DNA of 64,000 nt from Sorghum bicolor. Lineage: Eukaryota; Streptophyta; Magnoliopsida; Poales; Poaceae. Of this stretch, positions 1 through 8,647 are shown piece by piece (position 1 is the first letter of the stretch; every line of letters begins with the position of its first letter). The position numbers and the translations under genes were made by a program. The notes beneath the pieces were generated by a model. It was not told the origin of the DNA. It worked only from the letters and a program-made list of their open reading frames with translations, and searched no databases. The stretch spans positions 18,647,161 through 18,711,160 of the forward strand of contig NC_012873.2 of assembly GCF_000003195.3 (NCBI RefSeq). Direction: 5' to 3'.

Positions 1-1238
1 AGGACTCGATGGCCGTCGAAGTAGTGCTTCAGCTTTCTTGATGTTATCAGAATGGCGTATATGAGCTTCTGTATTTGTGGATACCTAGCCTTGGACTCGT
101 TTAGGACTTCACTTATGAAGTAAACGGGTCTCTGGACCTTGTAGGCGTGACCTGGTTCATCTCGCTCGACCACTATTGCCGTGGAAACAACCCTGTCGGT
201 TGCAGCAATGTAAAGAAGTAGGTCTTCATTGGGCTGAGGCGCTGTGAGGACAGATGACGAAGTGAGGAAGGTCTTAAGCTGAGTGAACGCAGCGTCGGCT
301 TCATCTGTCCAAGAAAATTTTTCTGACGCTTTCAATAGTTTGAAGAAAGGGAGGCCTTTTTCTCCCAGCCTTGAGATGAAACGACTGAGGGTGGCCATGC
401 ATCCGGTTAGCTTCTGAATGTCCTTGACGTTCTTCGGTGGTCGCATGTCGAGTACGGCTTTGACTTTTGAAGGGTTTGGTCGTATGCCATCGCGACTGAC
501 GACGTTGCCGAGCAGTAGACCGGAAGGAACGCCGAAAATGCATTTCTTGGGGTTGAGCTTCCACTTGTACCTATTGAGTGCCTTGAAGGTTCGGTCTAAG
601 TTGTCGATTAGGGTGCTCGCGTCCCTTGTTTTTACGACCACGTCGTCCACATAGGCCTCGACGAGGTCATCGCGAATCTCGTCGTGGAGGCATTGCTGGA
701 TGGCCCTTTGATAAGTGGCCCCGGCATTTTTGAGTCCAAAAGACATGGTCGTGTAGCAGTATGCGCCGAAGGGTGTGATGAAGGATGTTTTGATCTGATC
801 TTCCTCCTTTAGCGAGATCTGGTGATAACCAGAGTAGCAGTCTAGAAAGGAGAGGAGTTCGCATCCGGCCGTTGAGTCGACCACCTCGTCGATGCGAGGG
901 AGACCAAAAGGATCTTTAGGACAGTGTTTGTTAAGATCAGTGTAATCAACGCACATTCGCCATTCATTATTCTTTTTGCGTACAAGAACCGGATTGGCGA
1001 GCCAATCGGGGTGATACACTTCTTTTATGAATCCGGCTGCTAGAAGCCGTGTTATTTCTGCCCTAATAGCCTCCTTTTTGTCACGAGCGAACCGTCGCAG
1101 TTTTTGCTTGATTGGTCTTGCGGTCTTCGAGACATTTAAGGAGTGCTCGATCAGGTTTCGTGGGACACCGGGCATGTCTGCGGGTTTCCATGCGAAAACG
1201 CTCACGTTGTCCCTTAGAAACCTGACGAGCGTGTCTTC
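1..1238 (-). CDS. pol: T1 pol fragment (reverse transcriptase), truncated by window edge
   Basis: This is the N-terminal ~400 residues of the Tat pol protein and covers most of the reverse transcriptase that copies element RNA into DNA. The frame matches T2 pol and includes the LDCYSGYHQ block and the YVDD catalytic loop. It opens directly after an in-frame TAG that closes gag-protease, in the same frame. No initiator ATG is needed if it is made as a gag-pol product; the apparent first start is a GTG. Compared with T2, a few substitutions are visible near 498, 511, 731 and 1230. RNase H and integrase lie outside the window. Confidence 0.85.
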
Positions 1239-4200
1239 CTATTTTGGATCCAGGTTGGCCCCGATGAGGGCTGTCTTCTCGGGGTTGCCTTCGACCAGCT
1301 GCACTTCTTTGTACTCCTTGGATTTTGAGTTCTTCCTGGCTGTCGCCTGTTCGGGTAATCGGAGCTGATCGGGAGGTAGCTGTGCGGCTTGGTTTGCTGT
1401 TTCCGCCATGCGGATTGAGAGGTCGATTGCCTCGGTGATCTTGAAGCTTTCTTCTTCGCAGGTGTACGCAGTGTAGACGTTGCCTCTGACGGTTAGGACG
1501 CCCTTCTCCGTGGGCATCTTAAGGACCAGGTATGAGTAGTGCGGTACTGCCATGAACTTTGTCAGCGATGGGCGGCCCAGTATGGCGTGATAGGTCCCGT
1601 CGAAATCCGTGACTACGAAGTTGATGAACTCCGTCCGGAAGTGGTCGGGTGTGCCGAATTGGATAGGCAATGTTATCTGTCCAAGGGGCACTGAACTTTG
1701 ACCTGGCAAAACCCCCCAGAATTGGGCGTCGTAAGGTTTTAGTTGTGCCGATGATATCTTGAGGGCGGGCAGGCTGTTGCGGAAGAGGATGTCGATGGAG
1801 CTTCCCCCGTCCACGAGCACGCGCTCGAATCTGATGCTATTGATGCAGGGATCAAGAATCAGTGGGAAACGACCCGGCTCTGGGATAGCGGCCCACTGGT
1901 CCTTCCTGCTGAACGAGATCTCCCTGTGGGACCACGCGGGAAATTTCGGATCTGCGATCGGCCCGTCCGTGCTGTCTATGTTGAGGCAGGCTCTCTTTAA
2001 CAGCTTTCTTTCTCGCTTGGACTCAGTGGAGACCTTGCCCCCGAAAATGGAGTGGACCACGTCAGTGGGGCTGACGTATTGGTGTCGGGGGTCCCTATCT
2101 TGGTCCTCATCCTCATCTTCGTGGTCGTGCCCGTCGCGCTTGTTATTTTTCTTGGCGGAGTCCTCTTGGGCGGCCCGCCGTGTATAGATACTTTTGAGGA
2201 CGCGGCACTCTTCCATGGTATGGTTAGACTTTGGGTGTAGCTGGCACGGTCCCTTCAACGTTTTGTTGTAGTCGTCTTGGTAGTCCCGTCGTCCATTGGG
2301 ACGTTTGACCGTATTTACTTCGTGGTCGTATTCGCGAGGGCGCTTTCCTCTGAAGTCGTCGCGGCTGTCGCGCCGCCGATCCCAACCCTCTCGGTGATCG
2401 CGGTTGTCGGAGCGGCGGTGATTTCTGTTGTCGTAGCGACCACGACCGTCATCTCGCCGGGAAGGCTGGTCGGGGCCTCTCGCATCGTCTCGGATTAGTT
2501 TTTCTGCGTCATCGGCATCGGCGTAATTTTTAGCCGTGGCGAGGAGCTCTGCTACCGTTGATGGGCGCTTACGCAACAGCTTGTTCCTCAGCGCTTCTTG
2601 GAAACGCAAGCCCTTGATAAAGGCTGAGATGGCCTCGTCATGAGAAATCTTCGGGATTTTGAGGCGCATATCCGAGAATCGTCGGATGTAATCGCACAGA
2701 GGTTCATTCTTCCTGTCTCTTATCCTTTCAAGGTCATACTTGTTTCCGGGCTGCTCGCATGTGGCGATGAAGTTGTCGATGAAAGCCTGGCGTAGCTCTT
2801 CCCAAGAGTCGAAGGAGTCCTCGGGCAAGCCGAGAAGCCACTGATGACCAGCCTGGTCGAGGACTACGGGGAAGTAGTTAGCCATGACGTGCTCATCTCC
2901 TGCCGCTGATCGGACGGCGATTTCATAGAGAGTGATCCAGTTCTCTGGATTTTCCTTGCCGTCGTATTTTTTAAGTTTTTCGAGCTTGAAATTGCGGGGC
3001 CACACGACCTGGCGGAGGTGTGAAGAGAACTGTCTTAGGCCCGGAGGACCGTGGGTCGCATCGTACTCGATGCGGCGCAGGTTTTCGTGGACTGCTCTCT
3101 CTGCGGCGCGCCTGTTGATGCGGTCCCGGGCATCTTTGGGAGGGATGTTGTGGCGGAGATCCCTGTGTTGATCTTCTTCTTGGCCGCGTACGCCATGAAT
3201 TTGCTTGCGGCGGCCATCGGCGTCCCGACCACCATCGTCGCGCCGCGAGTCCCCTCGACGGTTGTCGGGGGAGCGGCTGCGGTGACGCCTGCTGGGTGAG
3301 ACCTGGCTACGATTAGTCTGGTCGGAGGCGGCTTCCGTATAAGAGACGTCCTGGACTCTCTTGAGCAGAGTGGCTGTCTGTCCCATTGCGGCGATCAGGT
3401 GTGCTCGGATGCTGGTCCGGACTCCCTGGCATTCGGGGGTGTCAGGAAGCCGATCCAGGTTGGCCATGGCGACAGCCACGTTGGCGCTTGGCGTTTTGTA
3501 GACTGGCTGGTCCCCGACCATGTCAAAGGCATCGTTGAGGTTACTTGGTGGCATCTGTTGTTGCTCGTCCGCACGCCGTCGGGCGCGATCGGCGTTACGC
3601 TGTTCGCGGAGTTGCCTCTGGTCATCTGTTTCTCCGTCAACGGCCGGTTCATCGGCGCTGACATTGAACACAATATCCCCTCGCCGGGGGGGGGGGGAAT
3701 ATCGGGAATTGGTCGAAACCCGGAGGGTGTGAAGGAAAATCCAGGTCGTAGCCCTCGTCTTCGGTGTTTATAACCTCGGTGGGGACGGAGCCGGTGCTTG
3801 AGTTGGTGCTGGAAACCTGGCCGTCCCGTAGCTCTCGGATTGTCACCATGTTGACATGGTGACGATTGTTCCTTGTCGGCGACCAACCAGCCTTGCTGAA
3901 AATGGATTGGACATGCTGTGAGTAAACAGAGGCCGAGTTGTTCAGGCCGCGAGGATAGTCTTCCTTTTTGAGCTCGACGGATCGTCCTGAGGGGGTTGAG
4001 GTTATCGTCAGGGACGTTCCCAGCCGTTCGTGTGTGGCGACACGAGTTGGCCGGCGGGATTTCGAAAAATCCGCTCGAGCAGCTTGGTCGGGCCGGCGCA
4101 GAACTCCATCTATTAGTTGGGAGACTTCGAGTAGCTTGGAGTCAGCGCGATCGAGCGCTTGGAGGAGGTCCGAGCAGTCGATCTCCTTTCCCTTGTAGAG

Positions 4201-4386
4201 TGGGAACGGTGGTCGGACGCTTGGTGCCGTCATGCGTGTGGTCGGAGACGGCGTGATCTCAGATTGGATCTGGATCTCTTTCGGAACCGTGGTCGCGAAG
4301 CCGCCGCTGCACGTCGTCCACGTGATCTGGCCGACGGTGAACGTGAGGCCTTCGGGCACGGTCGCGGAAGCTGGGATCGTGACCAT
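1239..4386 (-). pseudogene. gag: T1 gag-protease, frameshifted at a poly-G tract
   Basis: This reading frame corresponds to the intact 1047-residue gag-protease of T2. From the N terminus it has a low-complexity leader, an Arg/Asp-rich stretch, the retrotransposon gag capsid domain, a CHHC-type zinc knuckle (C-X2-H-X4-H-X4-C) and an aspartic protease with a DGGSS active site. The first ATG in frame is at 4386; the reading frame upstream runs through the primer binding site and has no ATG. A run of 12 G at 3686-3697 replaces the 8 G of T2. The +4 shift splits the protein into a 5' piece and an 810-codon 3' piece. The capsid and protease halves remain open, so the lesion looks recent. Confidence 0.85.
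3686..3697. repeat. Poly-G homopolymer (12 nt) inside T1 gag
   Basis: A run of 12 G is present here; the matching position in T2 (23313-23320) has 8. The difference accounts exactly for the change of offset between the two copies from 19627 to 19623, and it breaks the gag frame of T1. It could be slippage in the genome or a sequencing/assembly length error. Confidence 0.9.
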
Positions 4387-4415
4387 CTTGTTCGCCGGAA
4401 AAGTTGCACGCACAC

Positions 4416-4433
4416 CGCCTACCTGGCGCGCCA
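4416..4433 (-). other. T1 primer binding site
   Basis: On the minus strand the LTR ends in CA, and after one base TGGCGCGCCAGGTAG follows. It begins with the TGG expected for pairing with a tRNA 3' CCA and is shared with T2 and element C. I do not assign the tRNA species. Confidence 0.8.
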
Positions 4434-4434
4434 C

Positions 4435-4896
4435 TGTCGACGAAAGCTAGTCGGCAGTCTACCTTGGGGTATACCCACGGTAGTAGTTTATCGGTAGACG
4501 GTGCGCAAACTACGAACTCGATGGTGACGCAAGACACGGACAAGCTTTTTATCCAGGTTCGGCCGCCGAGTTGGCGTAATACCTACGTCCTGCGTCTGGT
4601 TGTATTGATTTGTGTTGAGAGAATATGATGTGTCCTAGGGGGGTCCCTTGCCCCTCCTTATATAGTCTGGAGGGCAGGGTTACAGATCTGGAAACTAATC
4701 CTAGTCGGTTACAATTGCCATGGATAATTCGATATCAATTCCTATTCTAACCGACCAGAATCCTGCTTGATCTCCACATCTTGTTTCCTTGCGCGGAACT
4801 CCAGGTTGTCGGATCAAGCTTTGGACTCGTCTCGTAATGGGCCAAGCCTCCTGGCCCAAGTCCAGCCGTAAGGGTATAGGGGTTTATACCCCCACA
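4435..4896 (-). repeat. T1 5' LTR (462 bp)
   Basis: It is bounded by TGT...ACA and I see no difference from the two LTRs of T2. The plus strand begins TGTCGACG and ends CCCCCACA. A TATATAA box on the minus strand lies at 4658-4664. The LTR supplies promoter, polyadenylation and integration ends. Confidence 0.95.
4658..4664 (-). promoter_or_regulatory. T1 LTR TATA box
   Basis: The minus strand reads CTATATAAGG about 230 bp into the 5' LTR. It is the only good TATA in this LTR and is identical in T2. Confidence 0.6.
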
Positions 4897-4901
4897 CCAT
4901 G
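4897..4901. repeat. Target site duplication CCATG (right of T1)
   Basis: CCATG directly follows the T1 LTR. The identical 5-mer flanks T2 at 12536-12540 and 24520-24524, in the same host-element sequence context. Confidence 0.9.
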
Positions 4902-6172
4902 TGTACAACAAAGTTCTTCTCTTTGCATGAAAAATTTAGCTATGTAAACTTACCCCTATTACCTTAGTCCCTTATGGGGCTTATGGCTTTTCCTTTGTCT
5001 TAGGTGGTTGAGAGACAGAACAGTTTGACTTGAGCACTAACTTTCTCATTCTTAGCAAGTTTCATATCAGAGGTTTTGTGATATTTTCAAAAGAAAGCTT
5101 AAATGTTCCTCTTATGGTTCTCTCATGTCACTCAAATGGTGTATGATTCCTCACCAAGGCATATGGTAAGAGTTGCCTTCTCTATTTCATCCTATTTCTA
5201 AAAGGCTTATGTGGAGTTCAAGGTAGGGATGAAAGGAGATAGCATACTTACTTTGCATGTATTGCGAAGTCAAAGCTCGGATCCTTGAAGAGAAGTGTCA
5301 TACTCCCAGATCAAGATGTGCAAGTGTGATATATGGTGGACTAGGTTGCTCCTTTATTTGATAGACTCTCTATGTATTGAGACATGGCTAGCATTTTTTT
5401 CTTCTTTTTTTTTATATATATGAGCTTTCATGTGCTCAATTTTCTTTTTCTGTGGACTTGCACATGTCCATCTTTTTATTTCATTTTGCCTAGCCCTTTT
5501 GATGTCTCATTTACCAAATAATGCTTAGAGAGATGTTCTAACATTTAGAGTATGGAGCAACCTATTTAGTGGATGTGAAATACATGTGGTTGCGTACTTC
5601 TAGTGTAGAAGCAGCATATATATATGTGGTGTGTACGTGATCTTGATCTTAGGAGCATGAAAAGTCTCTTAACAAGGGTCAACAAGACTTGACGACACTC
5701 AACACAAAGCAAATAGCTTATGTGGAAAGGTTGCAATTATGTAAAGTAGATATGGCTATGGTAGGAATTCATCACCATTGAGGAACAATTAAGGTTTTGA
5801 TCATTTTAAGAATAAATCTCTGATAATCATGCATGCTTAGAAAAATATTATAGTAGCTCTTGTCTTACTATCTCATGTCCCACAACAACTTAGACTTAGT
5901 TCTAGCACTTGCAACCCACAAAGTTTTTAGGTTCATGGCAGTTTAAGTGAGCTAAGTGATCCATACTTAGAGAAATACTAAGTTGTATACTAGGCACTAG
6001 AGAAACATTAACAAGCAACTAGTCATAATTTCCATGAGGGATATAAACATACATGAAGCATATATGCTAAAGGGAAATGCTAATAAATATTTATTATTAT
6101 TTTTTTTTAGTAAGAATGATAAAATGCATGAAAATAAATAGGATAGAATACTTACCTTAGTGGGGGAGAGGA
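4902..6172 (-). other. A1 3' noncoding region
   Basis: AT-rich and without a credible reading frame. It contains a microsatellite-like T/TA stretch near 5396-5420 and sequence related to the corresponding region of B (around 40260-40800), including blocks around TTACTTTGCAT and GTCATACTC. That relationship identifies it as the conserved 3' untranslated region of this Athila group. It is repeated in A2 at 24525-25795. Confidence 0.7.
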
Positions 6173-6185
6173 TCTCCCCCAAGCT
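6173..6185 (-). promoter_or_regulatory. Internal polypurine-tract motif of A1
   Basis: The minus strand reads AGCTTGGGGGAGA immediately after the ORF1-type gene. It closely copies the terminal polypurine tract of the same element (AAGCTTGGGGGATCT at 12440-12454). A purine tract of this form can prime plus-strand DNA synthesis, so an internal one could be a second initiation site. That function is inferred. Confidence 0.55.
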
Positions 6186-6195
6186 AGATCTTCGC

Positions 6196-7551
6196 TCACT
6201 GTGGTGGCGGGAAATTCTGGTACCATCCAGCCCAGCGTTGTGCGTCTTCCTCTCGCACACGTCGGATATGTTGGCCGTTTTGTAACGCCAGTTGCAATGT
6301 TGCTTCTTGCCCAATCTGCAATTCGCCCATGTCATTAATGAGACTGTCCATACCTGTGGGCTGGTGACGCCTAGCCCTGTCCCTTGGGCGTGGAGTGCGT
6401 TGTGGAGGTAGACCCATGGAGTCTGAAGCATCCATTGACATCGCTTCATCGCCCTCTTCAACGTCATGGTGCGAGGATCCTCCTTGCTCCATCTGGGCGG
6501 CTTGCATCATCCTTCTTGTCACCCTGCGTGTCCCTGCAACATCTGGACTTGCCACTCGGGCTAGTCTAATGGTAAGTGTGCGGACCCCATACAACCGGCG
6601 CCTCGCACATGGGAGAGGAATTTCGGTTGTATAGCCCGGATAAATCATTTTAAGTTCACCATTTGGATCTCTTATGAGCATGTTAGCATTGATAAAGAAG
6701 TTCTCATCTACCACTCCTCTAACATAGCCAATGTCTTCAAAATAATGTGATTCAAGTAATCCAAAAGTATCGGCTATTCGAGTAATAAAGGATGTGAAAT
6801 AGATGGGCTTCCCATACTCAATAGAGTTAAGCCAATAGTTCACTAGCAGTTTCACAGGGGAGACCTTGATTTTACTAACCATGGCATAGAGAATTTTAAG
6901 TTCATCATCAATTAAAGTATCAGTTCCCATGCCAGGATATAGAGTGCACATGATCCAGAAGTGAAGAAAGCGCAAGGTTGGATTATGGATTTCAATGGGA
7001 GTAGGATTTGAACAATCATTAGAGCCAGAAATTGCTTTCCAGAATCTAATTTTATCGAACATTCTAGTGGCATGATCTAGATCAAGTTCACATTCATGTT
7101 CACACCCTAAAGCAGTGTTTAGCAAGCTCCAATTTAATTGATGTTCTTGCTCACACATGCGAAAAGATATTCCATTATTTGTGAGTTTTAGGGTGCATAG
7201 AAATTCCTTAGCAAGCAATTCTTTTCCAAATTCAGGCACTTGCCAAAAACTACTCCAACCAATTGCTCTAAACACCTTATCGAATTTAACATCCATACCT
7301 GTGCGGGCCAAAAGGTCCGGATCGATGATGCTAGTGTGTAGGAAGAGACCCTCTCGGATGATGTAGTACCTTTGCAACTCTTCTTGGCTTAACATGAGGC
7401 CGCTCTCGGGCTCTCTCATCCTTGATGGAGGCTCGTAGGGTACCATCCCATGGTAACCTTCTTCTTCCTTCCTTCCATGAGCATGGTGAGAGCCTTGAGA
7501 AGAGCTCTCACCCTTTGCTTTCTTGAACTTGCCGAAGATATGTTTCTTCAT
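6196..7551 (-). CDS. A1 Athila ORF1-type (env-position) protein, 451 aa
   Basis: This intact frame sits in the 3' gene slot where Athila elements carry an ORF1/env-like gene. Residues ~30-330 match the plant Athila ORF1 family in style: the FGKELLAKEFLCTL block, then ISFRMCEQEHQLNW, then LRFLHFWIMCTLYPG. The C terminus is basic and Arg/Gln-rich, and no signal peptide or clear membrane span is visible, so envelope function is not supported. A longer frame starts at 7572 on a TTG codon; I chose the ATG at 7551. A TATA box lies about 200 bp upstream at 7748-7755, inside the element, suggesting its own transcript. The A2 copy differs at very few residues. Confidence 0.8.
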   Translation of the reverse strand: MKKHIFGKFKKAKGESSSQGSHHAHGRKEEEGYHGMVPYEPPSRMREPESGLMLSQEELQRYYIIREGLFLHTSIIDPDLLARTGMDVKFDKVFRAIGWSSFWQVPEFGKELLAKEFLCTLKLTNNGISFRMCEQEHQLNWSLLNTALGCEHECELDLDHATRMFDKIRFWKAISGSNDCSNPTPIEIHNPTLRFLHFWIMCTLYPGMGTDTLIDDELKILYAMVSKIKVSPVKLLVNYWLNSIEYGKPIYFTSFITRIADTFGLLESHYFEDIGYVRGVVDENFFINANMLIRDPNGELKMIYPGYTTEIPLPCARRRLYGVRTLTIRLARVASPDVAGTRRVTRRMMQAAQMEQGGSSHHDVEEGDEAMSMDASDSMGLPPQRTPRPRDRARRHQPTGMDSLINDMGELQIGQEATLQLALQNGQHIRRVREEDAQRWAGWYQNFPPPQ

Positions 7552-7747
7552 CCTCCTACACAAGTGAGGCAAACCAAGCTCCTACTACTACTACTATGCA
7601 AGGGGAATCTTTTTGGGTTTTTGTTTTGATGACTATTTCTAAACTAAACTTGAGAAATGGCTTGTAACAAAGAGAGAAGAGAAAGGATTGTGAGCTCGAA
7701 ATGGTTCTGGTGGTTTTGGGTGTGGAGTTGAGCTCACAATGCTGTGG

Positions 7748-7755
7748 TATTTATA
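7748..7755 (-). promoter_or_regulatory. Internal TATA box ahead of the A1 ORF1-type gene
   Basis: The minus strand reads CCTATAAATACC about 200 bp upstream of the ATG at 7551. A cluster of GC-rich palindromes lies just upstream. The LTR of the same element has the same order of palindromes then TATA. Confidence 0.55.
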
Positions 7756-8647
7756 GGGGGAGAAGGGCAAGTAGTGGACCCACAATATAGGGGTCGGCCG
7801 ACCCCCCCTAGAAGCACTTTGAATTTGAGTTTAGCTTTATACAGGGAACCATTCTACATGCTTTCAAGATTTTGCAGAGATGGTCCAAAATGGGGGTCGG
7901 CCGACCCCCATCCTAGCCCCTCCTCCACTTTAAACATTGTGTCATTGATTGTCCGGAAAAGTAAAGGCTAGGTGTGGACCAAAAGTTTTCAAATTGTTTC
8001 TGAGATTCCCTGTTTTAGTGCTTTGTGAAAGGTAAAAGATGAATGGCAAAAGTGGAGACATGTCTAAAGTGATTCCTATGGACCATGGGAGCACTCAAGC
8101 ATGCCTAGGTGACCACTTTGCAGAATTTAAGCTAGTGGAGTGGTCCCAAAAGAATCAAAGATGAAAGGAGCATCTTATGACTAAAGTAAAGGATCAAGGG
8201 ACCACTCTTTTTTCAAACTTTAGCTAGTGTTACAAGCATAGGACTCCATTGTGATTCAAATGGTGGCCAGCAGGAGGCAAGTGGGGCCAATATGGGGGTC
8301 GGAAGACCCCCACATTGGAGCTCCCAGAGCATCCAAGTGCTGGGTTGGAACCTCTATGACTAGCAAGGTTGAAATGTGGTGAAGTGGGCCCCAAGGTGGG
8401 GTCGGGCGACCCCCCCTTTGGGAGCTCCAGCAGCTCAAATTTTTATGACAAGTTATTCTCAAGATTTTATTTATTATGGCTAAACATTTTGTCGAAATAA
8501 GATATGCAAAATTCAAAGTAAGAATGCAATTGAAAAGTGAATAGTAGAAATTGAAATGCAGAAAATAAATATGGGATAACTACTGATTTACCTTATCAGC
8601 AAGGGCTCCATGTTTTTGGTCCGTAGAGCAGGACCTCTCCATCTTGT
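7756..8647 (-). other. A1 spacer between gag-protease and the ORF1-type gene
   Basis: About 0.9 kb where pol would lie in a complete element. No RT, RNase H or integrase remnant is recognisable in any frame. The stretch holds the four GC palindromes and is otherwise AT-rich. Confidence 0.65.
7790..8413. repeat. Cluster of four GC-rich dyads in A1
   Basis: Palindromes lie at 7790-7805 (GGGGTCGGCCGACCCC), 7892-7909 (GGGGGTCGGCCGACCCCC), 8294-8311 (centre changed to GGAAGA) and 8398-8413 (GGGGTCGGGCGACCCC). In A2 the third copy keeps the perfect centre. Related dyads sit in the LTR at 12088-12103 and 12191-12206. Confidence 0.9.

Larger units (their letters stand above)
1..4896 (-). mobile_element. 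T1: Tat-lineage Ty3/Gypsy element, right part only
   Basis: This is the 5' half of a minus-strand LTR retrotransposon cut by the window start. It carries, from right to left, a 5' LTR, a primer binding site, gag-protease and the start of pol. It is a near-identical copy of 19628-24519 (offset 19627, then 19623 beyond a poly-G tract). Its right end abuts CCATG, the same 5-bp target duplication that flanks T2, so both copies descend from one insertion into element A. Scattered substitutions separate the copies (roughly twenty noted by eye over 4.9 kb), mostly transitions. Confidence 0.93.

Noticed and set aside
1239..4500. Many plus-strand open frames opposite T gag (for example 1759-2187, 4159-4497) and the same in T2
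   Set aside because: They are shadows of the GC-rich gag frame, have no motifs and mirror the codon bias of the sense gene.
6196..7551. A true envelope glycoprotein
   Set aside because: No signal peptide, transmembrane segment or furin-like site is visible; only the position is env-like.
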